A stretch of 64,000 bases of DNA from the NCBI GenBank assembly GCA_023431185.1, contig JAEYXS010000085.1, positions 1-64,000 on the forward strand, written 5' to 3'. Source of the stretch: Verrucomicrobiota bacterium. GTDB taxonomy: Bacteria > Verrucomicrobiota > Verrucomicrobiia > Limisphaerales > JAEYXS01. Shown here one piece after another: positions 53,400 to 62,125 of this stretch. The number at the start of each line of letters is the position of its first letter. Positions within the stretch are counted from its first letter, which is position 1. A program made the position numbers and the translations under genes. The notes under the pieces are model-generated. The model made no database searches. It was not told the origin of the DNA and was given only the letters and a program-made list of their open reading frames with translations.

Positions 53400-54200
53400 A
53401 TGAAAGGCTTTTACAAACATCCGTTGCGCGGACTCTGGCGGGGGGCGACGTTTCTTTTCTCCCTGTTGCTTATCGCCTGGGATTTTCGCCGCACCGCTGC
53501 GGCCAAGGGCAAAGACCTCACCGTGATGGACCGCGCCCTCTGGTTGCATCGCAGTTGCCGCCGCTATGTGGAACTGCTGCGCATCGATCTCGAAATCATC
53601 GGCCAGCCGCCTAAGGACGGCCTCATGGTCAGCAACCACATGGGCTATGTGGACATCATCGTCCTCTGTGCCGTGACCCCGTGCGTCTTCATCTCCAAGA
53701 GCGATGTGAAACGCTGGCCCATCTTCGGCTACTTCGCCGGACTCGGTGGCACCCTCTTCGTGAACCGCGAGAAACGCTCCGATGTCGGTCGCCTCGCCGA
53801 CGAGATGCGCGCGATCCTGAGTTCCGGCGCGCACCTCGCCTTGTTCCCGGAAGGCACCAGTTCCGGCGGTGAAACGGTCTTGCCGTTCAAATCCGCCTTG
53901 CTCGAGCCCATCACGCAACTTGATCTCCCCGTCACGCCCGCGTGTGTGGAATACTCCTTGCCGCCCGGTCATGGCCTCGTGTCAGAAGAAGTTGCCTACT
54001 GGGCCGACATGACCCTCGTGCCGCATCTGCTCAACATCTTCTCGAAGGAACGCATCGGCGCGAAAGTCATCTTCGGCGAACCGCGCGTGCATAAAGCCGA
54101 TCGCAAACAGCTCGCCAAAGAACTCCACGCCGAAGTGCTCGCCCTGCAACAAAGCGTGCGCGGCCTATCACCCACCAAGGAGCCCGCATGCGTATCGTGA
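53400..54200 (+). CDS. 1-acyl-sn-glycerol-3-phosphate acyltransferase-like (PlsC/OlsA-like)
   Basis: Protein of 266 residues with the HX4D catalytic motif NHMGYVD near residue 80 and the FPEGTSSGG block near 150, both diagnostic of PlsC-family acyltransferases. A hydrophobic segment (ATFLFSLLLIAWDF) near residues 17-30 should anchor it to the inner membrane. Placed after the OlsB-like gene, it is most likely OlsA, which acylates lyso-ornithine lipid, although lysophosphatidic acid acylation is also possible. Its end overlaps the next start by 13 bases. Confidence 0.85.
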   Translation: MKGFYKHPLRGLWRGATFLFSLLLIAWDFRRTAAAKGKDLTVMDRALWLHRSCRRYVELLRIDLEIIGQPPKDGLMVSNHMGYVDIIVLCAVTPCVFISKSDVKRWPIFGYFAGLGGTLFVNREKRSDVGRLADEMRAILSSGAHLALFPEGTSSGGETVLPFKSALLEPITQLDLPVTPACVEYSLPPGHGLVSEEVAYWADMTLVPHLLNIFSKERIGAKVIFGEPRVHKADRKQLAKELHAEVLALQQSVRGLSPTKEPACVS

Positions 54201-54829
54201 TCACCTGTGGTCCCAGCTACGAGCCCGTCGATGAAGTCCGCCGCCTCACGAATTTCTCCACCGGCGAACTCGGTGTGTTGCTGGCCAACCGCCTCACTGC
54301 CGATGGCCACCAAGTCTTCTGCCTGAAAGGCGAAGCCGCCACCTACACCGGCGCATGCACGGCCAAGCATCTGGTTCCCTTCAGCACGAACGACGATCTC
54401 GTGCAAAAACTCCAGACCATCGCTGCACAAGGCAGTATCGATGCCGTTCTCCACTGCGCGGCCCTCTGCGATTTCAAAGTGAAGCGTGTGCAGACCGCCG
54501 CCGGGGAAGCGCTCACCGAACGCAAAGTTTCCAGCCGGGCAGGGGACCTCACGATCGTCTTAGAACCTGCGAGCAAAGTTATCGGCCACCTGCGTCCGCT
54601 TTTCCCGCAAGCCCAGCTCATCGGCTGGAAATACGAACTCGACGGCACGCGTGAAGATGCCCTGGCCAAAGGGCAGCAACAGATCCGCGAAAATAAAACT
54701 GACCTGTGCGTAGTGAATGGTCGAGCATTCGGGCAAGGCTTCGAAGTCATCGACGAAAAATCAGATTTAGCCAGGCTCAGCAGCAAAGCCGCCCTGACGG
54801 ACTGGCTCTCCGCTCGCTTGCCCCACTAA
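54188..54829 (+). CDS. coaB: Stand-alone CoaB-like phosphopantothenate-cysteine ligase domain protein
   Basis: Protein of 213 residues. Start fits: AAGGAG at 54177-54182 and 5 bases to ATG. It matches the CoaB half of bacterial CoaBC (DNA/pantothenate metabolism flavoprotein, Dfp): VITCGPSYEPVDEVRRLTNF at the start (family: TxGGTxEPIDPVRxxxN), TGELGVLLANRL, a middle AALCDFKV block and LIGWKYELDG. CoaB joins 4'-phosphopantothenate and cysteine using CTP. No CoaC decarboxylase domain is present here, whereas most bacteria carry the two fused. The overlap with the acyltransferase gene suggests coupled translation, not a shared pathway. Confidence 0.8.
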   Translation: MRIVITCGPSYEPVDEVRRLTNFSTGELGVLLANRLTADGHQVFCLKGEAATYTGACTAKHLVPFSTNDDLVQKLQTIAAQGSIDAVLHCAALCDFKVKRVQTAAGEALTERKVSSRAGDLTIVLEPASKVIGHLRPLFPQAQLIGWKYELDGTREDALAKGQQQIRENKTDLCVVNGRAFGQGFEVIDEKSDLARLSSKAALTDWLSARLPH

Positions 54830-54832
54830 ACT

Positions 54833-54868
54833 AAAAACGCGCAAGGAATCGCTCCCTTGCGCGTTAGA
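54833..54868. terminator. Terminator hairpin between convergent coaB and pseudopilin genes
   Basis: AACGCGCAAGG (54836-54846) pairs with CCTTGCGCGTT (54855-54865), an 11-bp stem. On the minus strand a TTTTTAG run follows. The same hairpin core recurs at 56837-56860 after the other pseudopilin gene. Confidence 0.8.
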
Positions 54869-54885
54869 ATCGTTTCCCGGCTGGC

Positions 54886-55869
54886 TTATTTGTCACCCGC
54901 CCGGATGCTCCACATGCCCAACTGCTTGGTCTGATCGGAGGTCGTCTTGGCCGGCGGCAAGAGTTCGGTATGGCCATCTACGAAACCATATTGCCACATG
55001 CCGTCATGGTGCTGCTGGACATAGACGCCCGAACTCGACGCGATCTGCGTGCCGACTTGCGCCTGATAGCGGCCACCGCCCGAGCTCCAGCTCGATTGAT
55101 CCACCCAGGCCGTCACCGCGCCGACCTTTTGCTCGGTGGTCGTGCTGCCATTGCTGTAGTTCACCCGTTCCGTCAGCAGAATGGTGTCTTCAGGCGCTTG
55201 GACCATGGTGGTGTAGACGGCCGGCAGATTGCTGAGCTTCGTTGCTGTCCACGCTGCGTTGGTGCTGGTGTGATTGGGCTTCCACCAACTGCCGATGTTC
55301 ATGTTCCGGTCGAAATACATGACGATGCCCACCCCGGTCTGGGCGGCCGGATTCGGCGCTCCATAGAGGGTGCCGCCATCTTGCAAGTTCGGCCCGTTGT
55401 TGAACTTGTAGCGCGGCATCGCATAGGTACGCAGGGCCCGCCCGACGTTGTTATTGTTCTCGGGTGCGATCACGAGGCTGGGGATGTACTTGTCGGCGGG
55501 GCAGCGCAAGATCTTGGGTGCCCACTTCACATCCGTCGCCCAGTTCATGTTGCCATCCGTCTTGGGTTGGGCACTGCCGATATAGGAGAAGAGCAGTTTG
55601 TCCCACGAGCCAGCTCCAGCCCCGGAGGCCATTTGCATGCCGGCGTAGGGCAGTTTATCGGAGTTGTCCCCGACGTATATGCCATTCCCCAGCCCGAGCT
55701 GTTTCATGTTGTTGGTGCAGTTGCTGGCCAGCGCCCGGGCCTTTGCTTTGGCCAAAGCCGGGAGCAGCATGCCCGCAAGGATGGCGATGATGGCGATCAC
55801 CACCAGCAGTTCGATCAGGGTGAAGGCCCGCCAGAAGCGGAGTTTCTGGCTCCAGATTTCGTTCTTCAT
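54886..55869 (-). CDS. Type II secretion-like pseudopilin (prepilin-type), copy 2
   Basis: Protein of 327 residues with a type IV prepilin N-terminus: a short basic leader (KNEIWSQKLRFWRA) then FTLIELLVVIAIIAILAGML, cleaved before F by prepilin peptidase. It continues LLPALAKAKARA and a C-terminal body rich in Trp, Gly and Asn with LPYAGMQMASG, WAPKILRCPADK, PRYKFNNGP and YGFVDGHTELL. Such proteins, many per genome, are typical of verrucomicrobia and planctomycetes; their role in secretion or fibres is presumed. It is a paralogue of the product of 56894-57868 and is preceded by a lipoprotein gene at 31 bases. Confidence 0.85.
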   Translation of the reverse strand: MKNEIWSQKLRFWRAFTLIELLVVIAIIAILAGMLLPALAKAKARALASNCTNNMKQLGLGNGIYVGDNSDKLPYAGMQMASGAGAGSWDKLLFSYIGSAQPKTDGNMNWATDVKWAPKILRCPADKYIPSLVIAPENNNNVGRALRTYAMPRYKFNNGPNLQDGGTLYGAPNPAAQTGVGIVMYFDRNMNIGSWWKPNHTSTNAAWTATKLSNLPAVYTTMVQAPEDTILLTERVNYSNGSTTTEQKVGAVTAWVDQSSWSSGGGRYQAQVGTQIASSSGVYVQQHHDGMWQYGFVDGHTELLPPAKTTSDQTKQLGMWSIRAGDK

Positions 55870-55900
55870 AATTATCTTGGGTTGTTGTTGCTAAGGTTGG

Positions 55901-56404
55901 CTATTGAAGCACCACTTTGCCGGTGGTGGGGTCGATGGCGTACTTCTGGCCACCCGGTGCCTGGGGCAGGGCTTTTAGCACCCCCGCCGTCACCAGTTCG
56001 TTGATGTCTTTGACCGGGGCTTGCGCCTTCTGCTGCGCTTCTTCATAAGCAAGCTGTTCGGCTTCCGTCTTGAAGGCTTTCTGTTGGATTTCTTGGGGAT
56101 TCACCCGAAATTCGTTCATCTGCGCTACCAGGTGGTTCAGGTATTCGAGGTCATTCATCGCCTCCCCCTGTGCGTTCTTTGGCCGCTCGGCCTGCGCGAT
56201 ATCGATCGCTGCGGATGCTGTGGGAGCCGCTAAACCGCCAGGAGGAGGCGGAGCTGTCTCGGTGTTTTGGCTGATGGAAACCGCCTCCGCTTGCGGGGCT
56301 GGCGTCGGGCCACTCGTGCCGGGAGCCTCGTCCTCTTTTGGCGTACACCCGGCCAGTAGTGCCATCATTAAGGCAAATGGGAGTTTTTTGTAGTGCTTGT
56401 TCAT
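55901..56404 (-). CDS. Lipoprotein paired with pseudopilin, copy 2
   Basis: Protein of 167 residues with a lipobox (MMALLAGC, Cys20). A proline/alanine-rich stretch is followed by a helical region with LNHLVAQMNEFRVN, KAFKTEAEQLAYEEAQ and KDINELVTAGVLKALPQAP, then GGQKYAIDPTTGKVVL at the end. The same ending occurs in the other copy (57892-58395). The helix and tail suggest a component that contacts the pseudopilin encoded right downstream. Family name unknown. Confidence 0.75.
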   Translation of the reverse strand: MNKHYKKLPFALMMALLAGCTPKEDEAPGTSGPTPAPQAEAVSISQNTETAPPPPGGLAAPTASAAIDIAQAERPKNAQGEAMNDLEYLNHLVAQMNEFRVNPQEIQQKAFKTEAEQLAYEEAQQKAQAPVKDINELVTAGVLKALPQAPGGQKYAIDPTTGKVVLQ

Positions 56405-56426
56405 CGTGATGCTTCATTGAAAGTAG

Positions 56427-56452
56427 CACTATGATTTTAAATAAGTAATAGG
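56427..56452 (-). promoter_or_regulatory. Conserved upstream block of lipoprotein-pseudopilin unit, copy 2
   Basis: A 26-base block that matches the block at 58416-58441 at 20 positions, with no gap (both begin CCTATT and end ATAGTG on the minus strand). It lies 23-48 bases before the start at 56404. Likely promoter or its regulator site. Confidence 0.5.
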
Positions 56453-56832
56453 CAATTTGGGTTATGGATATCTAATAAGATAATACAATCTGATATAAAT
56501 GCTAACGTGTATAAATTTGTATGATTTAAAATGCTTTTATGTGAAAATCCCTCTGTTTGCTTGAAACTATGTAAGTATCTGATTTTAAATCGGTTGTGAA
56601 TTTATTCACTCCCGTGATTGGCTTGACCAAGTTTCTCCCAATGATTCGTGCGTGAACAGGGTAGTGACGATCATAAAGTGAAATGGACGCCCGGTGGAGC
56701 CTGCCTTGCCTGGCTCCCTCGCAAGTGGTTGAAGGGTACGTAATGCGCATCCCTTCAGTTAATCCACGAGGCAGTTCACCTCCTCCATGGTGTTTGAAGT
56801 TTGCACCTGGCTCAACTCCCTTTGAGGCCAAG

Positions 56833-56860
56833 AAAAGCGCAAGGAATAGCTTCCTTGCGC
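56833..56860 (-). terminator. Terminator of pseudopilin copy 1
   Basis: GCGCAAGG (56837-56844) pairs with CCTTGCGC (56853-56860); on the minus strand TTTTCTT follows. Same core as at 54836-54865, so the terminator was duplicated with the genes. Confidence 0.75.
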
Positions 56861-56893
56861 CGTGAGTTGCCGGGCTTTTCTGGACGGATTGCT

Positions 56894-57868
56894 TTACTTG
56901 TCGTAGGCCCGCATGCTCCACATGCCGAATTGTTTTTGCAGGTTCGAAGTGGTCTTGTTCGGCAGCAGCAGTTCTGCATGGCCATCCACAAACCCGTATT
57001 GCCAAGAACCATCGTGGTGCCATTGGGTATAGACACCGGAACTGGGAGCGATATCTGTCCCGACACTGGCCTGATAGCGGCCGCCGGCTGAACTCCAGCT
57101 CACTTGATCCACCCACGCGATGAAGCTGCCCACCTTCTGCTCCGTCTTATGCACCCGTTCCGTCATCACGATCGTGTCGTCAGGTGTTTGGATCACGGAA
57201 CTGTAAACGGCGGGGATATTGCTCAGCTTGGTCTTCGTCCAGTTCACATTGGTGGTGGTGCTGTTGGGTGTCCACCAACTGCCGATTTTCATATCCGCCG
57301 TGAAGTCCATCACGATGCCCACTCCGGTCTGCGCTGACGGGTTGGGCTGACCGTTGATGATGGCTCCTTGTCCCAGGTTGGGACCGGCATTGAATTTGTA
57401 GCGGGGCATGGCGTATGTCCGCCGCGCCCGGGCATTTCCACCATTGGATGCGGCATCGACGGTGCCCGCGTCCGCAATGAACCGGTCGCCCGGACAACGG
57501 AGCAATTTCGGCGCCCATCGCTCAAGCGTGGTCCAGTTCATGTTGCCATCGGTACGGGATTGAGCGCCGCCGATATAGCTGAAGAGGAGCTTGTCCCAGG
57601 CCGCCTGTCCTTGCCCGCTGGCCATCCTCACGCCCGCATAGGGAAGCTTGTCCACGTTGTCGGTGAGATACATGCCGATTCCCAGCCCGAGTTGCTTCAT
57701 GCTGTTGGTGCATTTCCCGGAGACCGCCCGGGATTTGGCCTTGGCCAGCGCGGGCAAAAGCATGCCCGCGAGGATGGCGATTATGGCGATGACGACCAGC
57801 AGCTCGATCAGGGTGAAGGCCCGCCATAGCTGTCGGGCCGGGTGTTTGGTTTGATTTTTGGTTGGCAT
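56894..57868 (-). CDS. Type II secretion-like pseudopilin (prepilin-type), copy 1
   Basis: Protein of 324 residues and a close paralogue of the protein at 54886-55869. Leader MPTKNQTKHPARQLWRA, then FTLIELLVVIAIIAILAGML, then LLPALAKAKSRA. Matching landmarks to the paralogue: LPYAGVRMASG, WAPKLLRCPGDR, PRYKFNAGP, ANGQPNPSAQTGVGIVMD-like region, WTPNSTTTNVNWTKTKLSNIPAVYSS (cut to WTPNSTTTNVNWTKTKLSN) and YGFVDGHAELLLP. It starts 24 bases after the paired lipoprotein. Confidence 0.85.
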   Translation of the reverse strand: MPTKNQTKHPARQLWRAFTLIELLVVIAIIAILAGMLLPALAKAKSRAVSGKCTNSMKQLGLGIGMYLTDNVDKLPYAGVRMASGQGQAAWDKLLFSYIGGAQSRTDGNMNWTTLERWAPKLLRCPGDRFIADAGTVDAASNGGNARARRTYAMPRYKFNAGPNLGQGAIINGQPNPSAQTGVGIVMDFTADMKIGSWWTPNSTTTNVNWTKTKLSNIPAVYSSVIQTPDDTIVMTERVHKTEQKVGSFIAWVDQVSWSSAGGRYQASVGTDIAPSSGVYTQWHHDGSWQYGFVDGHAELLLPNKTTSNLQKQFGMWSMRAYDK

Positions 57869-57891
57869 AGAGTTTTTGGTTGAGGGTTGCT

Positions 57892-58395
57892 TTATTGGAG
57901 GACGACTTTGCCGGTGGCGGCATCAATGGCGTAACGCTGGCCGGCCGGGGCTTGGGGCAATGCCTTCAGAATGCCAGCCGTGACCAGTTCGTTCAGGTCC
58001 TTCACCGGCCCTTTGCGCAACTGCTCCTGGGCTGCTTCATACGCCACTTGCTCGGCCTCTGTCTTGAAAGTCTTTTGCGAGATGTCCACGTCAGAGACCC
58101 GGGACTCGTTCAGCTCCTGCACCAGGTGATTCAGCAGTTCCAGATCGGACATGGGATTGCCCTGCGCGTTGGTAGGCCGTTCGATTTCCGTGATCGCCGG
58201 AATCCCCTGGGCTGTCTGGGCAACGGGAAGCGTTGTGCTGGGGGGTGGGGCCACGGCGGCAGATCCCGCTGCGATGGTGACGGGCTGGACTGCACTGGCT
58301 TGGATTTGTTCGGAAGCCGGCTCTGCCTTGGGAGAGCATGCATTAATTGAAAGCAGAATAAGGAATAGAATTGAATTAAGTATCTTTAGGTTCAT
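57892..58395 (-). CDS. Lipoprotein paired with pseudopilin, copy 1
   Basis: Protein of 167 residues from the ATG at 58395; longer starts upstream only add non-conserved residues. Lipobox LSINAC (Cys20). It shares with the other copy DLELLNHLVQELNESRV, FKTEAEQVAYEAAQE, KDLNELVTAGILKALPQAP and YAIDAATGKVVL. A perfect 8-bp inverted repeat (58437-58454) lies upstream. Probably exported and lipid-anchored; function unknown but tied to the pseudopilin. Confidence 0.75.
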   Translation of the reverse strand: MNLKILNSILFLILLSINACSPKAEPASEQIQASAVQPVTIAAGSAAVAPPPSTTLPVAQTAQGIPAITEIERPTNAQGNPMSDLELLNHLVQELNESRVSDVDISQKTFKTEAEQVAYEAAQEQLRKGPVKDLNELVTAGILKALPQAPAGQRYAIDAATGKVVLQ

Positions 58396-58718
58396 ATTTG
58401 CGTATCCAAAAAATACACTATTACTAAAGATAAGAAATAGGCATTTATGCCTATTATGCATAATAAGAATAAAATAAACTTATTAAATTAAAACCAAGAA
58501 TTCCAAACGATTAATGCAATGCTGGTCAGTTGTGTATCCTTTTGTTTGTAAGCAACTTGCGAAGCTTCAGTGGCAGGTTTTAAGCCGTTGCTGCACCGCC
58601 TTTGGCTCAAGAAGTCTGGCAGATGAGTCTGAGCCCGTCAGAAATTCAAGCACCCCCACCGGAACTCTCCAGTGGGTTAAGCCGGGGGATTTGCTCTGTC
58701 TATGAATGATTAGAATTG
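58396..58718. other. AT-rich intergenic region upstream of pseudopilin unit 1
   Basis: About 320 bases, strongly AT-rich from 58400 to 58510. It contains the conserved block 58416-58441 and a perfect inverted repeat ATAGGCAT/ATGCCTAT at 58437-58454. Nothing else was recognised. Confidence 0.6.
58416..58454 (-). promoter_or_regulatory. Conserved upstream block and inverted repeat, unit 1
   Basis: The 26-base block 58416-58441 (counterpart at 56427-56452) lies 21-46 bases before the lipoprotein start. It overlaps ATAGGCAT (58437-58444) and ATGCCTAT (58447-58454), a perfect mirror pair with a 2-base gap, a possible regulator site; the other copy keeps only half of it. Confidence 0.5.
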
Positions 58719-60671
58719 TTAATCAGTCAGCTTCTCGAGCGCCGTGGCAGCCGCTTCCCAATCCTTCTGGGCCTGTTCCACATCCGCCGTGATGTCAGAC
58801 AGTTCGCGGTTGATGGTCATGGCCGCTCCGGTCTTCTCGTATGTCTCCGGCTTCTCCAGCTCGGCAGCGAGTTCCTTCTGGCGGGCCTCCAGACGCGTGA
58901 TCTTCTGCTCCAGTTCGTTCACCAGCTTTTGCTGTTTCTTGCGCGCATCAGCGCGGGCCTGACGGTCGGCGGCTTCGATTCGCTTCTGATCCTTGCGCGG
59001 ATCTTCCTGCTTCTCCGCCGCTTTCGCCTTTGCCGCAGCGGCCTTGGCGGCGGCTCCACTGGCTCCACCCGCGGTCAGGCCGGAGCGGGCGGAATCCGCT
59101 TTCGACTTCTCCAGATAATAATCGTAATTGCCCGAGTAATGCGTCAGCACACCGGCGTTCACGTGCACGACGTGATTCGAGAGCGCCTTGATGAAATACA
59201 CGTCATGGCTGATGAAGATGAGCGTGCCCTCGAACTGCTGGAGCGCGTAGATCAGCGCATCGATGCTCGCCATGTCCAAGTGCGTGGTCGGCTCGTCCAT
59301 CAGCAACAGGTTTGGCGGGTCGAGCAGTAGCTTCACAAGTGCCAGGCGGCTCTTCTCACCACCGCTCAAGACCTTCACCGGCTTGAACACATCGTCGCCG
59401 CGGAAAAGGAAGCTGCCCAAAAGCGTGCGGATGAATTGCTCCGTCACCTTCTGCGGCGTATCCAAAGCTTCTTCCAATACCGTGCGATCCGGCTGCAACA
59501 TCTCGATGCGATACTGCGAGTAGTAGCCGGACTTCACATTGTGACCCAGCTCACGCTCGCCCTGTTGCAAGGGCATCGCGGCACCTAGAATCTTCAGCAA
59601 CGTCGATTTGCCTGCACCGTTCGGGCCGACGAGCACCACGCGCTGACCACGTGTTGCCTCGAAATCAACGCCGCGATAAATCACATTCTGTCCATACGCA
59701 TGATGCACGTCTTTCAGTGTGATCACGCGATGCCCGCTGCGTTGCGGCTGCGGGAATGTGAAACCGATCTCCGCCGTCGGGTCATCCGGCAGCTCAATCT
59801 TTTCCATGCGGTCGATCTGCTTCAGCTTCGACTGTGCCTGCGCGGCTTTGCTCGCCTTCGCCCTGAACCGGTCGGCGAAGAGCTGCAAGCGCTCGATCTC
59901 TTTCTGCTGGTTCTTGTAGGCGGCGATCAACTGCGCTTCGTTCGCTTCACGCTGGACGACGAATTGATCGTAGTTGCCGCGATACTTGTATGCTTTGCCG
60001 CCGCGCAGTTCGATGATGTGCCCGATGAGCTGGTTCAGGAACTCGCGATCATGCGAGATCATGAGGATCGCGCCATCGTAACCTTTCAGATATTCTTGGA
60101 ACCAGATGAGCGATTCCAGGTCAAGGTGGTTCGTCGGCTCGTCCAGAATCAACAAGTCGGGTTGTTGGACCAGCAAGCGGGCGAGATGCGCACGCATCAC
60201 CCAGCCACCGCTCAATTCCTTGGCCGGTCGCTCGAAGTCTTTTTCGCGAAAGCTCAGGCCCGCGAGGATCTTTTTAGCCTTGGGTTCCAGCTGATAACCG
60301 CCCAGTTCTTCGTACTGCGCGTGCAGATCATCCTCATGCTCGTGCTCGCCAAGGTGATCAGCCTCCCATGCCTTCAACGCCTTTTGCAACCGCACAATCT
60401 CCGGTGAGATGGCTGTGGCGATCTCCAGCACCGTTTCATCCGCCACCGGGGCGCTCTCTTGCGGGAGATAACCTACCTTCGTGTTGCGCTGGAACTCGAT
60501 GGTGCCCTCATCCGGGATTTCCTCGCCCAGGATGAGCTTCAAGAATGTGGACTTACCGGCACCGTTAGGACCTACGAGGCCCATACGGTTTTCACGGTTC
60601 ACCTGCAACGTCACGTCTTCGAACAACGTCCGTCCGCCAAAACTCTTCGATACACCAGAAATCGTCAGCAT
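58719..60671 (-). CDS. ABC-F family ATPase
   Basis: Protein of 650 residues with two nucleotide-binding domains in one chain and no membrane segments, the ABC-F pattern. Walker A sites are GPNGAGKST at 34-42 and again near 350; signatures LSGGWVMRAHLARLL and LSGGEKSRLALVKLL; Walker B LLILDEPTNHLD and LLLMDEPTTHLD. A charged linker with RFRAKASKAAQAQSK lies between domains, and a coiled C-terminal tail (RKKQQKLVNELEQKITRLE) ends the protein. This tail resembles Uup-type members, which act on ribosomes or RNA/DNA structure, but which subtype it is cannot be settled here. Confidence 0.92.
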   Translation of the reverse strand: MLTISGVSKSFGGRTLFEDVTLQVNRENRMGLVGPNGAGKSTFLKLILGEEIPDEGTIEFQRNTKVGYLPQESAPVADETVLEIATAISPEIVRLQKALKAWEADHLGEHEHEDDLHAQYEELGGYQLEPKAKKILAGLSFREKDFERPAKELSGGWVMRAHLARLLVQQPDLLILDEPTNHLDLESLIWFQEYLKGYDGAILMISHDREFLNQLIGHIIELRGGKAYKYRGNYDQFVVQREANEAQLIAAYKNQQKEIERLQLFADRFRAKASKAAQAQSKLKQIDRMEKIELPDDPTAEIGFTFPQPQRSGHRVITLKDVHHAYGQNVIYRGVDFEATRGQRVVLVGPNGAGKSTLLKILGAAMPLQQGERELGHNVKSGYYSQYRIEMLQPDRTVLEEALDTPQKVTEQFIRTLLGSFLFRGDDVFKPVKVLSGGEKSRLALVKLLLDPPNLLLMDEPTTHLDMASIDALIYALQQFEGTLIFISHDVYFIKALSNHVVHVNAGVLTHYSGNYDYYLEKSKADSARSGLTAGGASGAAAKAAAAKAKAAEKQEDPRKDQKRIEAADRQARADARKKQQKLVNELEQKITRLEARQKELAAELEKPETYEKTGAAMTINRELSDITADVEQAQKDWEAAATALEKLTD

Positions 60672-60749
60672 GACACAAAGCCGAGGATGCTGCTTCGCGA
60701 AGGGCGGCAGGGCAAGGGGAAAGGAAGAAAATTTGCAGGCTGCTGAGGC

Positions 60750-61397
60750 TTACTTTTTGGCCGGGCCACCCAAGTCCTCGTCTATCGCCTTCTCCATCTT
60801 GCGGCCAAAGCCTTCGATCTTCTTCGCCTCATACTGCACGGGCGGTTGCGCGGCGATGAGCCAGTGGCCGAGATAAGTCTTAAGCACGGGGCCACTGTTG
60901 GAAACCTTGAACACCCCGCGCTGGATGCTGGCCGGGGAAAATTTTTGGGCCAGGGTAGTTTGCGTTCCGGCGACAGGTTCGGCCAGTTCCGCCTCCGTCA
61001 CATAGGCTGAGCACAACAAGGCCAGACCGGTGAAGATGACACAGACGGCCTGCACTGCTCCCGCCAATGCGCCCAGCGGAAACTCCGCCTTGCCGAACAT
61101 TGCCGCCCCTACGAGTTTCTCGCCTAGGGCATTTTTTACGGCGGTGAACACACCGATCACGATTCCAGCCAGCACCAGATAGACGACCACGTATGCCAAG
61201 TTCGGCTGGATCTGCAGGGAAGTCGCCATATAAGAGCCCAAGTCCTTGTAGAAGGTCCCGCACAGGATGACGACCGCGAGCCATTTCAGCATCGGCAGCA
61301 GCACCGTGGAAAGGCCGCCCTTCCGCCCGTAGATCAGCCCGCCGATCAACGCGAACACCATGACCGAGTCGAACCAATACTTGTTATACGTTCCCAT
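60750..61397 (-). CDS. CvpA family membrane protein
   Basis: Protein of 215 residues with four hydrophobic segments in the first 160 residues, including FDSVMVFALIGGLIYGRKGG at the start, typical of the CvpA/colicin V production family. The C-terminal 55 residues are polar (SIQRGVFKVSNSGP). Inner-membrane; role in cell envelope or biofilm is inferred from relatives only. It is 78 bases before the ABC-F gene on the same strand. Confidence 0.75.
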   Translation of the reverse strand: MGTYNKYWFDSVMVFALIGGLIYGRKGGLSTVLLPMLKWLAVVILCGTFYKDLGSYMATSLQIQPNLAYVVVYLVLAGIVIGVFTAVKNALGEKLVGAAMFGKAEFPLGALAGAVQAVCVIFTGLALLCSAYVTEAELAEPVAGTQTTLAQKFSPASIQRGVFKVSNSGPVLKTYLGHWLIAAQPPVQYEAKKIEGFGRKMEKAIDEDLGGPAKK

Positions 61398-61515
61398 ACG
61401 TGTTCCCTGTGTGTCTCTGGCGCGGGTGATTTAGCGGATTCTGAAATCCCCCGCAAGCGGAGACCCTGCACGTATTTTGCGCTCTGGAACTCGATGAAAA
61501 ATCCTGCGCGCGGCC

Positions 61516-62040
61516 TTACGGCTGCCTTATCGAAGGCGTCTGCTTCTCCGGCACGAATTCCCGCACATCCAGCGTCCCCTCATGCACCACGCGGATGCGG
61601 TATTCCCGTCCACCTGCCTCGCAATACAACAGGCTGTCCGCCTTGCTGTTCACCTTTTGATTCTCGATCACCGGCTTGATTTTCCGCGCCATCGTGAGGT
61701 TGCTCAGGTGAACCGTGATCTCCTGCGTCACTGAACTCAGCCGCGGCACTTCGACCGTCTCGCTGCTCATCCCTTTGCCGATCATCGCGCCCTCGATGTA
61801 GAACTTATGCACCCCACCCGTGATGCGCAGCGCCTCCGGACTTTCATTCTCGATGCGGATCGTGAACACCGCATCCGTCTCCAGCACGCGTGATTGCGTG
61901 AAGCGCAAGTTCACCAGCTTCACATCCAGCAACTCCTGGTCCGGAGCCGTGGCGCAACCGGAGATGAACAGTCCAGTCACCAGTGCGAGAATTGCCGTCA
62001 AACGGGGCAGGGTGGAAATGAGACGATTTAAAACTGTCAT
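61516..62040 (-). CDS. LEA14/WHy-like domain lipoprotein
   Basis: Protein of 174 residues from the ATG at 62040 with a lipobox (LFISGC, Cys29). The mature part is a single beta-sandwich domain: VKLVNLRFTQSRVLETDAVF (cut at 20) followed by IRIENESPEALRITGGVHKF and IGKGMSSETVEVPRLSS, which fits the LEA14/WHy type. Such exported domains are found in many bacteria; the role is unknown. It follows the DUF2959 lipoprotein gene by 85 bases. Confidence 0.75.
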   Translation of the reverse strand: MTVLNRLISTLPRLTAILALVTGLFISGCATAPDQELLDVKLVNLRFTQSRVLETDAVFTIRIENESPEALRITGGVHKFYIEGAMIGKGMSSETVEVPRLSSVTQEITVHLSNLTMARKIKPVIENQKVNSKADSLLYCEAGGREYRIRVVHEGTLDVREFVPEKQTPSIRQP

Positions 62041-62125
62041 AGTTTTGATGTGAATTAAATTGCTCGCACTTTCATCACCCTCGCCCCTAGTGGGAAGCCG
62101 AACTTCGACAGGCATAGGGAAACGA

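Larger units (their letters stand above)
56405..56893. other. Intergenic region between the two pseudopilin units
   Basis: About 490 bases, AT-rich at the right end (56420-56560) and GC-richer near 56680-56860. It holds the conserved upstream block 56427-56452 and the terminator 56833-56860. No gene is supported. Confidence 0.6.

Noticed and set aside
56526..57116. A 196-codon minus-strand frame between the pseudopilin units
   Set aside because: Overlaps the terminator and the tail of the next gene in another frame; no domain.
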